A stretch of 60,860 nucleotides of DNA from an uncultured Bacteroidales bacterium (GCA_937916465.1 CALFTK010000040.1:1-60860); one strand, 5' to 3'. Positions 44,185 through 54,342 are shown, counted from the stretch's first letter. The notes: a model not told the origin generated them from the letters alone. Numbers and translations are program-made.

Positions 44185-44227
44185 ATTAGCCATATCTTTG
44201 TAGCATCAATCTACGGATATGGCTAAT
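44185..44227 (+). terminator. Terminator-like hairpin containing the next gene's promoter box
   Basis: ATTAGCCATATC (44185-44196) and GATATGGCTAAT (44216-44227) are perfect inverted copies, with an inner GTAG/CTAC pair and a T-rich tail. It ends the hydrolase gene, yet its left arm and loop carry the TATCTTTG box (44193-44200) of the amidohydrolase gene. Confidence 0.6.
44193..44200 (+). promoter_or_regulatory. -7 box of the amidohydrolase gene (TATCTTTG)
   Basis: TATCTTTG, 50 nt before the start at 44251, lying within the hairpin above. Transcription would begin inside the hairpin loop. Confidence 0.5.
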
Positions 44228-44250
44228 TTATTTTACAACATATACAATAT

Positions 44251-45558
44251 ATGAACATTCTTATAACAAATGGAACTATTCTGCCTATGAACATAGCAGA
44301 TGATTCCCCCAAATATTTCAAAGGGCATTTAGGTATAGAGGGTAGTAGAATATGCTTTGTAAGCAAAGAACAGAGCGACGCAGACAAATTTCTATCATTA
44401 CACAAGGATAATTGTAAGGTGATAGATGCCACCGGATTTATTGTAATGCCCGGTCTAATCAACACACACACTCACATAGCTATGGCACTGCTACGAGGTA
44501 TATCCGATGATGTACCGCTAATGGAGTGGCTAAACGAACATATATGGCCGGTAGAAGCACACATGGGATACAACGAGATTCTTATTGGAGCCAAATTAGG
44601 AGCTCTTGAAATGCTAAAGGGCGGAACAACTACATTTGTGGATATGTATCCATACGAAGAGGCTGTTGCCGAAGCATCGGAAGAGGCAGGAATCAGAGCA
44701 GTTGTATCACCTTGTGCTATGGATTTCAGAATGCCACATTTTGAAGAAGACTGGCGTGCTGTACAAAAAAGATTCAGTAACAGCAATCTGGTTAGCATGA
44801 TGATTGGTGTGCATGCTATTTACACTTGTTCCCCGGAAAACATGAAACATGCTATGGAACTATCAGAACAACTTTCTACAGGTATTCATATTCATCACTC
44901 TGAAACTAAAGATGAAGAAAAGACTGTTAGAGAACGCTACAACGCAAATCCAACAGAACATTTGGTAAATGTAGGATTGATAAAGCGTCCTACCCTGGCT
45001 GCACACTGCGTATATATGTCCGATGAAGACATTACAGCATTTGCAGAAAACAATGTATCTGTGGCATATAACCCGCAAAGCAACATGAAACTTGCTTCCG
45101 GAATAGCTCCAATAGCAAAGATGCTTGATGCAGGTGTAAACGTATCTATAGGTACAGATGGAGCTTCGTCCAATAATGATCTGGATATGTGGGATGAAAT
45201 GCGTACTGCTTCACTACTACAAAAGGTCAACACCATGAATCCATGCGTATTGACAGCATACCAGGTACTGCAGATGGCTACTGTAAATGGTGCAAAAGCT
45301 ATAGGCAAAGAGGGTGAATTAGGTATTCTTCAGGAAGGAGCATTGGCAGACATTATTCTTGTAGATTTTGAAAAGCCACATCTATACCCACATACAAACC
45401 TTATTTCGGAATTGGTTTACAGTTGCCACGCATCGGATGTAGATACAGTTATAGTTAATGGTGAGATTGTTGTGAAAAACAGAAAGTGCACAACCATGGA
45501 CGAAACCAAAGTGTGCACCGATGCTCAAAACACAATAGAAAAACTTTTGAATCAATAA
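44251..45558 (+). CDS. mtaD: Amidohydrolase, 5-methylthioadenosine/S-adenosylhomocysteine deaminase-like
   Basis: Cytoplasmic metal-dependent deaminase of the TrzN/MtaD group. Metal-binding HxH is in INTHTHIAMALLRG (about residue 70), followed by MEWLNEHIWPVE. Further ligands: IHHSETKDEE, LAAHCVYMSDEDI, and GTDGASSNNDLDMWDEM. 435 aa fits. The expected reaction is deamination of methylthioadenosine or S-adenosylhomocysteine to the inosine form; other adenosine analogues or guanine are possible. The 3' end overlaps the convergent BACON gene by 7 nt. Confidence 0.87.
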   Translation: MNILITNGTILPMNIADDSPKYFKGHLGIEGSRICFVSKEQSDADKFLSLHKDNCKVIDATGFIVMPGLINTHTHIAMALLRGISDDVPLMEWLNEHIWPVEAHMGYNEILIGAKLGALEMLKGGTTTFVDMYPYEEAVAEASEEAGIRAVVSPCAMDFRMPHFEEDWRAVQKRFSNSNLVSMMIGVHAIYTCSPENMKHAMELSEQLSTGIHIHHSETKDEEKTVRERYNANPTEHLVNVGLIKRPTLAAHCVYMSDEDITAFAENNVSVAYNPQSNMKLASGIAPIAKMLDAGVNVSIGTDGASSNNDLDMWDEMRTASLLQKVNTMNPCVLTAYQVLQMATVNGAKAIGKEGELGILQEGALADIILVDFEKPHLYPHTNLISELVYSCHASDVDTVIVNGEIVVKNRKCTTMDETKVCTDAQNTIEKLLNQ

Positions 45559-46409
45559 TTTGATAAATCCAAAACAGATATTCCTGTCATCTTTTCTATT
45601 GTAAAACCATTGCTTTCTCGTACAGCTACGTTTACAACATATTCTCCGGGATGTTCATAAGAATGTTCCGGAGAACTCATATAGTAACCCTCTGTTATGC
45701 CATCGCCCCAATCTACTACAGCCTGTGGTGCTTTTCCTACAAAATCGGGTGCTGACACTGCACTACCGGTATATGTAAACTCTACTATATCGGGCATACC
45801 ATATTGATTAATCATTATCTCTTTTTTCTTTCCTTCAGTCAATTCGGTAAAGATAATTTTTCCCTTTCTGGTAACTTTTTCACTATTCTTATCTATAACA
45901 AACTGCAATTCTTCCTTAATTACAGCTTTAGTTTCCAGTTGACTAATCCATTCTGCACCCTCTACTATCTCTATTGAGTATTCAGAATTGGTCTCCATCT
46001 GCACAAACAATGTATCGCCCATATAATCAATATAGGCACCTGCCATATCCAAATCCATAATCATACGTAATCGCTGTGCAACTTTAATGGTTACGGAAGC
46101 ATCGCCGGCATCCACACGCACATAGCCTTCGCGAGATGATTCTGATTCATTCTTCTTTACTCGAATAGTAAGTTGCGATGTTCCACTTTCAGACTGCGCA
46201 TTAGGAAGTGATATCCAATTACTCTCTGTAGAGGCTACCCACTGTCTGTTGGCAGTAATATTCACCTTTACAGATTCACCTTCGCCGGAAATAGAAAACT
46301 CTGTTACATCTGCGCTTACCACATCGGGTATCTCCTTTTTACACGATACCATTAAACTGCATATAACAGCCAATACTATAGGGATATATCTAAAAAACTT
46401 CATAATCAT
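45552..46409 (-). CDS. BACON/PKD-domain lipoprotein
   Basis: Surface or periplasmic lipoprotein (lipobox SLMVSC at about residue 23). Residues about 35-110 are a BACON domain (ANRQWVASTESNWISLP, SREGYVRVDAGD, IKVAQ). Residues about 115-205 are a second, more diverged BACON-like repeat (EGAEWISQLE). The C-terminal 75 residues are PKD-like (VDWGDGITEGYY, HSYEHPGEYVVNVAV). No catalytic motif, so a binding or spacer role is expected. It starts 5 nt after the C10 protease stop. An alternative start is Met3. Confidence 0.82.
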   Translation of the reverse strand: MIMKFFRYIPIVLAVICSLMVSCKKEIPDVVSADVTEFSISGEGESVKVNITANRQWVASTESNWISLPNAQSESGTSQLTIRVKKNESESSREGYVRVDAGDASVTIKVAQRLRMIMDLDMAGAYIDYMGDTLFVQMETNSEYSIEIVEGAEWISQLETKAVIKEELQFVIDKNSEKVTRKGKIIFTELTEGKKKEIMINQYGMPDIVEFTYTGSAVSAPDFVGKAPQAVVDWGDGITEGYYMSSPEHSYEHPGEYVVNVAVRESNGFTIEKMTGISVLDLSNY

Positions 46410-46414
46410 ACTAT

Positions 46415-48169
46415 TTAGAATACTAATTCAAACACCATTCTATCTTTATCGGACACAACTAATTCCACTCTGTATCTGCCTACTGCAAACAGTTTTCTGT
46501 CTATGGCAATTTCCCCATTTTGGTTAGAAATGTCACCCGTAACATCATTTCCTAAGGAATCAGTTATCTGTACACGAGCCTTCTCTTTTGTTTTAATTAC
46601 AACAACAGAATCATCCTTAGAATACGATATAGAGGTTACTTCATCAATATAATATCTGTCTGTAAGATAGATATTCATATCCTTTTCTTCCATTGTATTA
46701 GCTTTACGCCAATCGCCGTTCTGATTACCTTTGAAATATATGGCCAGATAATCGCCAATGCTAATTTCTGTGGTAATTCTAAAGTCTATCTCATATTCAG
46801 CAATATAATAACTTTCCAAATCTTCTATATAGTTTTGCGTTGTATCACTTACAAATTCTTGAACTGCACCATCTCTACCTACTTTACATATTGCAACAGA
46901 ACCGCTAAAACTGCCGGTTGTAGCATTTGCTATAGCACCTTTTAATATATAATCATGACCTACTTTTATAGTATCAACAGCCATATTGGTAGTTTTATCC
47001 ACCGGTGACATAACCTGGTAACTTACTATAAGATCTTCCTGTTTGCCGCCCTCGTCAGGTTTAAGATTACACAGCATATGATGATTCTGGCTGTATGTTG
47101 AAAAATAAGGCATTGCATAGTAGCCATTGTTTGAACCAGACCAGCCAAAATTTATATGAAAACGTCCTTTTTCATCTATTCCATCCACTACAAAAGCATG
47201 TCCCACATTTACAGCAGGTTCCACACCGCCATACAGAATAGGCATTCTGTTTAACAGATTACTCTTTACAATAGCATTCCATTCTTCAGCTGAATGAAAC
47301 ATTCTGTTAAGTCCTACAGCTGAATTATCATATTTCATATATCTGCTAACAGGAGCATCCAAATCGGTAAGCACAGCGCCTGTACCATATAGATTGTATG
47401 ATGCTTTAGCCATTACGCCACAATCATACATTAACTGAGCAATTGCACGAGTACGTTCAGTATCCAATTCGTAATTATCTAATTCGTAAGGCATTATATC
47501 CCAATTATACGGGTGGCCCAAATCATAACCGTTAATGGTTTGCGTTATACCATTATCGTCTTCGTATTTATATGATTCCAGCCTACCTCTACCGGCATCC
47601 GGCCATTTATGAAAGTGCATTATGATAGACATGGCAGTAGCTACACAGCCTGTAGGCATTTTATTGGGAGTATAGGCATTATATGGCGCATCCTGATTCC
47701 AAAGTGCTGTCTTTAACAATATAGTATCTGAGTTACTCTGGTCCTGAGCAAACAACATACCACCCCACTCTTCTATTGTAGGATTGGCTATACTATTCAT
47801 TTTACGCAGATTATCTACATGCGATTTCATTTCACGCATCCAATATGCTACATTCGACGGCATATTATCTACTCTAAAACTATAATCTTTTGAATATGCC
47901 AAAATTGGTTCTGCTTTGGTATCACCACTTACCATCACAAAACCGCCTTTGTCTATGTTATATATATAATAAGGTATATCGGCTGTAGATTTAGTTTCCG
48001 TATCGGGTCCGGTCCAAACTAATGTAAGTTCAGTACTGTTTGAACGGGTTAATGTTTTACTACTGACAAAGTTCTTTGCTATAGCTAAAGCTTCCTGTTC
48101 AGAGACACTTTTTGCACCTATAGATAGCGATACAAGCAGTATAAAAAATGAGAATAACGATTTTTTCAT
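46415..48169 (-). CDS. C10 family cysteine protease (streptopain-like)
   Basis: Secreted papain-fold protease made as a zymogen. Signal peptide 1-19, prodomain about 20-145 (SEQEALAIAKNFVSS, GGFVMVSGD), catalytic domain with Cys175 in MPTGCVATAMS and His324 in NVGHAFVVDGID, then INFGWSGSNNGYY. The C-terminal 200 residues form beta domains and end in a Gly-Arg-Tyr strand typical of secreted Bacteroidetes tails. Head of an operon with the BACON lipoprotein and downstream, across a terminator, of the SusC/D/lipoprotein operon on the same strand. Confidence 0.93.
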   Translation of the reverse strand: MKKSLFSFFILLVSLSIGAKSVSEQEALAIAKNFVSSKTLTRSNSTELTLVWTGPDTETKSTADIPYYIYNIDKGGFVMVSGDTKAEPILAYSKDYSFRVDNMPSNVAYWMREMKSHVDNLRKMNSIANPTIEEWGGMLFAQDQSNSDTILLKTALWNQDAPYNAYTPNKMPTGCVATAMSIIMHFHKWPDAGRGRLESYKYEDDNGITQTINGYDLGHPYNWDIMPYELDNYELDTERTRAIAQLMYDCGVMAKASYNLYGTGAVLTDLDAPVSRYMKYDNSAVGLNRMFHSAEEWNAIVKSNLLNRMPILYGGVEPAVNVGHAFVVDGIDEKGRFHINFGWSGSNNGYYAMPYFSTYSQNHHMLCNLKPDEGGKQEDLIVSYQVMSPVDKTTNMAVDTIKVGHDYILKGAIANATTGSFSGSVAICKVGRDGAVQEFVSDTTQNYIEDLESYYIAEYEIDFRITTEISIGDYLAIYFKGNQNGDWRKANTMEEKDMNIYLTDRYYIDEVTSISYSKDDSVVVIKTKEKARVQITDSLGNDVTGDISNQNGEIAIDRKLFAVGRYRVELVVSDKDRMVFELVF

Positions 48170-48245
48170 TACTAATTAAATTTTTCAGCGCGTAAAATTA
48201 ACAAATTATATAGAGAGGACAAGCAAGAGCATATATAAAACAAGA

Positions 48246-48271
48246 GCAGGTACTCTTTAAAAAGCACCTGC
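48246..48271 (-). terminator. Intrinsic terminator of the first SusC/D operon
   Basis: GCAGGT/ACCTGC with inner CTTT/AAAG, 29 nt after the lipoprotein stop, followed by a T-rich sequence on the minus strand. It separates the SusC/D unit from the protease operon. Confidence 0.65.
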
Positions 48272-48299
48272 CCTATAGTTAAGTATCTTCAATGATAGA

Positions 48300-49313
48300 T
48301 TATTGTTCTATCTCAAATTCTACTTTATAAGCGTCTGCGCCAATACCGACATAAGCACCATTATATGGTCCGGTTGTAATATCCCAATCAGCACTGTGAA
48401 TAAAACTCAATATATTTGTTTGAGTATCAAGTTCACCGTTAAATCCATAGAAGACAATATTACCTGCTTCACCATAACCATACTGCTGATGATAAAAAAA
48501 GTTTGCATCTGTTACTGCTACAAGCTGTTGGGGAGCCTGAACTGAATAATCTTTCTTATTAATAAAGATGCAATAATTACAATTGTAACCAAAAGCATAC
48601 CAATTATAGGTAAGTTTTAGACCAATGTAATCAGCAGCAGTGAATCCGGCTTTAACTACACCTGCTGCTTCTATCTCTTCTGCTGTGAGTAGAGTTACTA
48701 AAGCACCGTATGATGCTTCACCTGAAGTGCCAAGTGATTCTGTAAACTTAATAGTTTTACCATCTAGACCCTCATAAAGAGCAACATTCAGTGAAGCTGC
48801 TGCTGTATAAGTAGCATAGCTGAAAGATGCAAATGTAGGGTTCATAAAGTTGAAACCCATAGTCTCTGTCCAACCCGGAACTACTGTACCATCCTTGTGG
48901 ATAATATTTGTAGTAAACTGCATCTTGTCACCTATAGCAGGTGCTGCAATGCCTAAATTTTCACAAAGAGCAACCATATCTATAGAAACTTCGCAAGGAA
49001 GTTCTTTAATTCCTGTTGCTGCAACTGCAGATTTCACACCGCTACCATCAGCAGGAGTATAAACGCAGAGAAGTTCTGCCTCTTTAAAGTATGTAGTATA
49101 GTCACCCATGTGTTCAGGAACAGAAAGCGCAACTTTATAGTTACCATCTGTAGTACCTGCACCGAGCAACAGATCGGCAGTTGTAACCTTATCTACACTA
49201 ATACCAAATGTATGGGTTACACCCTCCAAATCGTATGGCAATTCCTGTTTGTCGCAACTAATAACAAATAGAGGAAGTGCTGCTAATGCTATTAATGATT
49301 TTCTTAGTTTCAT
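48300..49313 (-). CDS. Lipoprotein of unknown function, third gene of the SusC/D operon
   Basis: A 337-aa lipoprotein with lipobox LFVISCDKQE (Cys20). The rest is beta-rich with no recognised domain; it contains aromatic-rich stretches (NWYAFGYNCNYCIFI, NFFYHQQYGYGE) that would suit ligand binding at the cell surface. It follows SusD by 23 nt and precedes a terminator. By position it may be a SusE/SusF-like surface ligand-binding protein; that is inference. Confidence 0.7.
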   Translation of the reverse strand: MKLRKSLIALAALPLFVISCDKQELPYDLEGVTHTFGISVDKVTTADLLLGAGTTDGNYKVALSVPEHMGDYTTYFKEAELLCVYTPADGSGVKSAVAATGIKELPCEVSIDMVALCENLGIAAPAIGDKMQFTTNIIHKDGTVVPGWTETMGFNFMNPTFASFSYATYTAAASLNVALYEGLDGKTIKFTESLGTSGEASYGALVTLLTAEEIEAAGVVKAGFTAADYIGLKLTYNWYAFGYNCNYCIFINKKDYSVQAPQQLVAVTDANFFYHQQYGYGEAGNIVFYGFNGELDTQTNILSFIHSADWDITTGPYNGAYVGIGADAYKVEFEIEQ

Positions 49314-49336
49314 AATTCTTTTTCCATTTATTGTTA

Positions 49337-51016
49337 TTAATCAACATCCCAGAATACATTACTTAATGTGATATTACGGCCACTATTTGTAATATTCGGG
49401 TTAACGTCACATTCATCCTGTGGATACCACAATACGCGTGGATAATCTGCAATCTTAAAGATAGCAAGTTCTGCACCACCTTCAGCAGTTAAATCAGTAG
49501 CTTCTACAGTATGATCGAACGGAGAAACTGCTTTACGCTCTTCATTACCTGTAAATAAGACAGGATAACCGGTACGACGAATATCGTTGTATGCTTCAAT
49601 AGGATTGTAGAAGTTAGCAATCCACTTCTGAGTCATAACGATTTCCATTTTTCTTTCATCATTTGCTCTGTCATACTGAGTCATAATGTTGTTGATAAAG
49701 AAGTCTTTTGCATCGTCTTCAATAAGTGGTGCATTAGCATCAGCCTTTGCAACAACAGCATTTACATGATAGAAAGCAGCTTCAATACCTTCCTGAAGAA
49801 GAGCCTTTGCATCTGCAGTAATTTCACCTGCAAGAGCAAGTTCTGCCTTCATAAATGGAACTGAGTAAGCCTGAAGCATCTTATCTGGAGCAATACCACT
49901 ACCCGATTTTGGACCAATAGCACCACCCTGACCATCATCAAACTTACCACCAACAGGATAGATACCTAATACTGTCATAGCTGCATCCTGTGTCATTGAT
50001 GAATATGATGTGTTAGAGCCCATCATAATAGATACAAAAGCACCATCACGATAGTCTGTTTGTGAAACTGCTTTTTTATCAGCTGTCAACTGGTTGAAAT
50101 AGTAGTAAGGAGCACGTGGGTCAGATATACCTGCAAACGGATTATTCTTAACATTATAGGTCTTACCGTTCATAATTTCATACATCCAAGGGCTAATCCA
50201 AACACCTTTCTGAGAAGCTTCATATTCATCTGTGTAACCAGATTTACGTTCATCAGCAGGTGACAAAGTACCTGTATGAGGGAACTGTAGGTCTTCACCA
50301 TTTGCCAGGAAGTTATCTTCCTGAATCAAAGCTGCAAGTTCTGTTTTCCAGTTTGCAATCTCATCTTTTGCAAGACGTGACTGTGTGAGCAGTTTAAGCT
50401 TCATAGTATTTGTAGCCTTAATCCACTTCTGGATATCACCGTTGTACAAGAAATCATTTGAGCCAGGTTTTGTAGAATTACCTTCTGTTGCAGTAAAATC
50501 TTCAAGAGCCTGATTTAGTTGAACTAAAAGGTCATTATAGATAGCTGCACTGTTATCTGCTTTAGGGAATTCAATACCCGGTACATTTGCTTCTGAATAA
50601 GGAACATCACCAAACAAGTCGGTAAGGTTCATATAAGCATATACTCTAAGAACTCTACCTATACCTGCATAGTATGAAAGATTTGCTTTATTTGCCTCTT
50701 CAATAAGAGCATCTGCATTCTTTATACCATAAATATAGATGTTATTCCAAGTATTACCTAATGTAGAATAAGACGGAACTAATGAATAGTTATCAATCTC
50801 ACGGCTAACAGTATGTTGTGTATATGCCGAAAAGTTTGCATTCAAATAGTATCCTTCTGCAAATGAAGCTGAAATTTCATATTCAACAGTTGACAGCAAC
50901 TGTGACAAATTAAGGTCTGTTACTGCGTATGGATCTTTATTGATATCTAAATCGCAGCTGCTTACTGAAAAAGCAACAAGACCCGCTCCCAATATATTTA
51001 AAAACTTATTTTTCAT
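49337..51016 (-). CDS. SusD/RagB-like outer-membrane lipoprotein (SusD-like_2 type)
   Basis: Surface lid of a SusC/SusD importer. Lipobox SVSSCDLDINKDP (Cys20). TPR-like helices include SYYAGIGRVLRVYAYMNLTDLFGDVPYSEA, the SusD core region. The 559-aa length and layout fit the SusD-like_2 group, not the classic starch SusD. It lies 20 nt downstream of the SusC gene. RagB-type relatives take up peptides, and a C10 protease lies nearby; the substrate is still unknown. Confidence 0.9.
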   Translation of the reverse strand: MKNKFLNILGAGLVAFSVSSCDLDINKDPYAVTDLNLSQLLSTVEYEISASFAEGYYLNANFSAYTQHTVSREIDNYSLVPSYSTLGNTWNNIYIYGIKNADALIEEANKANLSYYAGIGRVLRVYAYMNLTDLFGDVPYSEANVPGIEFPKADNSAAIYNDLLVQLNQALEDFTATEGNSTKPGSNDFLYNGDIQKWIKATNTMKLKLLTQSRLAKDEIANWKTELAALIQEDNFLANGEDLQFPHTGTLSPADERKSGYTDEYEASQKGVWISPWMYEIMNGKTYNVKNNPFAGISDPRAPYYYFNQLTADKKAVSQTDYRDGAFVSIMMGSNTSYSSMTQDAAMTVLGIYPVGGKFDDGQGGAIGPKSGSGIAPDKMLQAYSVPFMKAELALAGEITADAKALLQEGIEAAFYHVNAVVAKADANAPLIEDDAKDFFINNIMTQYDRANDERKMEIVMTQKWIANFYNPIEAYNDIRRTGYPVLFTGNEERKAVSPFDHTVEATDLTAEGGAELAIFKIADYPRVLWYPQDECDVNPNITNSGRNITLSNVFWDVD

Positions 51017-51036
51017 ATCTTCAGAGATTTATCAGT

Positions 51037-54000
51037 TTAGAATGTTAATTTCAAATTGAAAGCAAATCTCTTAGTTGATGGAGCTGATGTGTAGTCAATA
51101 CCCTGAACGTTTGTTTCACCGTATGAGTTTGCGGTTGGATCGTAGTTAGAGTATTTAGGCACATTAGGAGCCCAGAACCAAAGGTTACGACCTACGAATG
51201 ATACCTCAGCACCGTTAAGTTTCAGTTTTGAGATATATTTCTTAGGAATTGAATAACCAAGAGTTACTTCACGTAAACGTAGAACTGTTGCGTCGTAAAC
51301 GGCAACTTCGTCGCAAGAGTTGATAGCAAATGTTGAGAAAGTACCATCTGAGAACCAAAGACCATCTTCCTGGATAGTTGTTGTGTTCTGAATGTAGTTA
51401 CCCTCTGCATCAAGAATTGGCTGCAATGTATTAACATCACCATATACACCGCTGATAATACGCAGACCTTCACGATCTTCTGTATCTTTGGTAACACCAC
51501 GACCAAGCAGGTCTGTCAGGTATGAGCTATATACACAACCACCCTTCTGATAATCCATCATTACGCTCAATGAAACACCTTTATAAGTAAGAGTGTTGGT
51601 CATTGCAAGTTTGTAATCAGGGTTAGGATCGCCTATGATACCAACTTCTGTATCGTTGATATACATACCTGTTGATGGATCTACCAATGGAATACCATCT
51701 TCTGTACGAGCTAGTTTTTCACCTTCCAAAATACCGTAAGGCTGACCTACCATAAGAACCGGTCTTGGAGTAGCAAAGTCACCACCTACATAAATCTTAT
51801 CGATTCCATTTGCAAGTTCAAGAACTTCTGACTTATTCTTTGTAAATACGGTGTAGATACTCCACTGGAAATCGTTTGTAAATACAGGATATAAATCCAA
51901 GCCTAATTCAATACCTTTGTTCTGCAATGAACCGAAGTTTGTATAAAGGCTGCTGTAACCTGTTGTAGAAGCAGTACTCTTAGCACCAATCTGGTTGTCT
52001 GATATACGGTTATAGTATGTAGCTTCCAAAGCAATGCGATCTTCGAAGAACTTCAAATCGATACCACCTTCAAATTCTGATGTAAATTCAGGTTTCAAGT
52101 TTTCGTCAATCTGAACTGGAACCAAGCCCATCATACCCTGACCCATATATGGGCTATAGATAGTGTATGTACCATTATTTAAATAAGGTGATGCATCATT
52201 ACCTACTTTTGCCCAGCTTGCACGAACTTTACCAAAGTTCATAAAGCTGTCCTGAATACCTAATGCATCGGTAAATACCAATGAACCGGCTACTGCAGGA
52301 TAGAAATAGCTGTTATTTCCAACAGGCAGTGTAGAAGAAACGTCGTTACGTCCAGAAATATTCAAGAATGCCCACTGTTTGTAATCCAATACAACATCCA
52401 TAAACACACCCCATTTACGGCTGCGTGAATAAGATTCAGAAGCTGTCTGGTTCAGTGTGTTGTCTATTGCAAAGATATTTGGGTTGATAATTTCATCACC
52501 ACTTGCACCTAAATATTCTAATGTTGACTGAGTGTAGTTATGACCAAGAGTAGCCTTTACATTCAAATCGCCAAATTTCTTATCGGCTGTGAGTAACAAG
52601 ATAGATTCAATATCACCATTCTGGTTATTACCTTTTGAAATATAACCCTTACCTGCATTACCACGTGAACCAAGGTTAACAATGGTCTTGCGGTCCATAA
52701 TATAGTCGTTATAACCTAACTTATAGTCAACTGCCAACCACTTTGTGATATCGTAACCTGCATTGAAGTTAGCAACAACACGCTTCTGAACAGTAAGAAT
52801 CTTATCGTTTTCCCAAGCCCAATATGGGTTGTTTGCCTGTGCAGAAAGGTTCATCAACAGGTTAGCACCGTCAGGTGTAGCGTATGGGAAGTTAGCCAAA
52901 TCCCATGAACGTGGCATAATAAATGCACGACCAAGTGAAGAGGCTCCACCAAGAGGTTCTTGCGACTGGTTGTTACCATACATAGGGCTCTGCTGGTCAG
53001 TATATGAGTAAGACATATTACCGCCAAAACGGAAACCATTCTCTAACTGTTTGTTACCACCAACAGAGAATGAAATACGTTCAAAGTCTGAACCAGGGAT
53101 ATAACTGCTCTGTTCTGTACGTGATATAGTTACGTTAAAGTTACCATCTTCGTTGTAGCTCTGAATGTTTGCAGATGTATCGAAGATATGACCTGTATCA
53201 AACAGATCTGATACGTTATTAGGATATGCCTGATAAGGAATCTTACCACCTAATTCAGGATACATCTGAAGAGCCAAATCAGGATAGTATTTAGCAACAT
53301 CAGAATACATATTCTGTGTCATACCCTCTTCAAACTTAGCACCCCAAGAACCGTTTGCACCACCTATCATAAAGTCAGAACCCTGACCGTATGTGTTCTG
53401 ATATTCAGGAAGAGATGCAATCTTTTCCATAGCGTAAGAAGCATTAAGAGTTACATTAAAGCCACTCTTGTTGCTCTTGTTCTTTGAACCTGACTTTGTA
53501 GTGATAAGAATAACACCATTAGCAGCACGTGAACCATAAAGAACGGCAGCAGCAGCACCCTTAAGAATACTCATTGATTCAATGTCGTTAGGATCCAAAG
53601 TTGAGATACCGCTTACAAGAGCACCACCAAGGTTAGCACCACGACCAGAATCAGATGAACCCAAGTTACTGTATGGGATTCCATCAACTACGTAAAGAGG
53701 CTGGTTGTCGCCTGTAAATGATGAGTTACCACGAATAGTGATACGTGTAGCGCCACCGGCGTCACCTGAAGGAGCAGCAACCTGAATACCTGCTACTTTA
53801 CCATCCAAAGCACGAAGCATATCAGGCTCAGCCTTCATTACGGCCTCTTCAGCTTGGATTTTTGTAACAGAGTAACCCAGTGAACGCTCTGAACGCTGAA
53901 TACCTACTGCAGTTACCAACACCTCTTCTACTTCGAGAGCATCGGAAAGCAGTGTTACGTTAATCACTTTTTTACCTGCTACAGCTATAGTCTTGGATTC

Positions 54001-54228
54001 ATAACCCAAGAACTGGAAAGTTAACTTAGCATTAGAAGGCACGCTAATTGAATAGGCGCCATCCATATCAGTCACTGTTCCATCTGTAGTTCCCTCAACG
54101 GCTACTGTTACACCAACCATAGGCTCATTGCTGTCGGCGTCGGTAACAATACCTGAGACCTGCATATTTTGTGCATAAGCAAAGCATGCGCACAAAGCAG
54201 CAGTCAATGATAAGAGAATCTTTCTCAT
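51037..54228 (-). CDS. SusC/RagA TonB-linked outer-membrane transporter
   Basis: 1063-aa outer-membrane channel. Start at 54228 (MRKILLSLTAALCACFAYAQ) gives a proper signal peptide; an upstream in-frame codon is not used. A carboxypeptidase-regulatory-like domain (about 25-100) is followed by VEEVLVTAVGIQ (TonB-box region), the plug (SILKGAAAAVLYGSRAANGVILI) and a 22-strand barrel ending in FNLKLTF. No N-terminal STN domain, so no anti-sigma link. Head of SusC-SusD-lipoprotein operon, divergent from a second SusC. Confidence 0.95.
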   Translation of the reverse strand: MRKILLSLTAALCACFAYAQNMQVSGIVTDADSNEPMVGVTVAVEGTTDGTVTDMDGAYSISVPSNAKLTFQFLGYESKTIAVAGKKVINVTLLSDALEVEEVLVTAVGIQRSERSLGYSVTKIQAEEAVMKAEPDMLRALDGKVAGIQVAAPSGDAGGATRITIRGNSSFTGDNQPLYVVDGIPYSNLGSSDSGRGANLGGALVSGISTLDPNDIESMSILKGAAAAVLYGSRAANGVILITTKSGSKNKSNKSGFNVTLNASYAMEKIASLPEYQNTYGQGSDFMIGGANGSWGAKFEEGMTQNMYSDVAKYYPDLALQMYPELGGKIPYQAYPNNVSDLFDTGHIFDTSANIQSYNEDGNFNVTISRTEQSSYIPGSDFERISFSVGGNKQLENGFRFGGNMSYSYTDQQSPMYGNNQSQEPLGGASSLGRAFIMPRSWDLANFPYATPDGANLLMNLSAQANNPYWAWENDKILTVQKRVVANFNAGYDITKWLAVDYKLGYNDYIMDRKTIVNLGSRGNAGKGYISKGNNQNGDIESILLLTADKKFGDLNVKATLGHNYTQSTLEYLGASGDEIINPNIFAIDNTLNQTASESYSRSRKWGVFMDVVLDYKQWAFLNISGRNDVSSTLPVGNNSYFYPAVAGSLVFTDALGIQDSFMNFGKVRASWAKVGNDASPYLNNGTYTIYSPYMGQGMMGLVPVQIDENLKPEFTSEFEGGIDLKFFEDRIALEATYYNRISDNQIGAKSTASTTGYSSLYTNFGSLQNKGIELGLDLYPVFTNDFQWSIYTVFTKNKSEVLELANGIDKIYVGGDFATPRPVLMVGQPYGILEGEKLARTEDGIPLVDPSTGMYINDTEVGIIGDPNPDYKLAMTNTLTYKGVSLSVMMDYQKGGCVYSSYLTDLLGRGVTKDTEDREGLRIISGVYGDVNTLQPILDAEGNYIQNTTTIQEDGLWFSDGTFSTFAINSCDEVAVYDATVLRLREVTLGYSIPKKYISKLKLNGAEVSFVGRNLWFWAPNVPKYSNYDPTANSYGETNVQGIDYTSAPSTKRFAFNLKLTF

Positions 54229-54342
54229 AAAATGAATTTTTAGTGAATAATTATGAAATATTTGGTTAAACATTTATTTCCTTTGTTTTGGTAACAAGCA
54301 ACTCCAACTATTCAACCCTATGAGAATCAAATAATTGGATAT

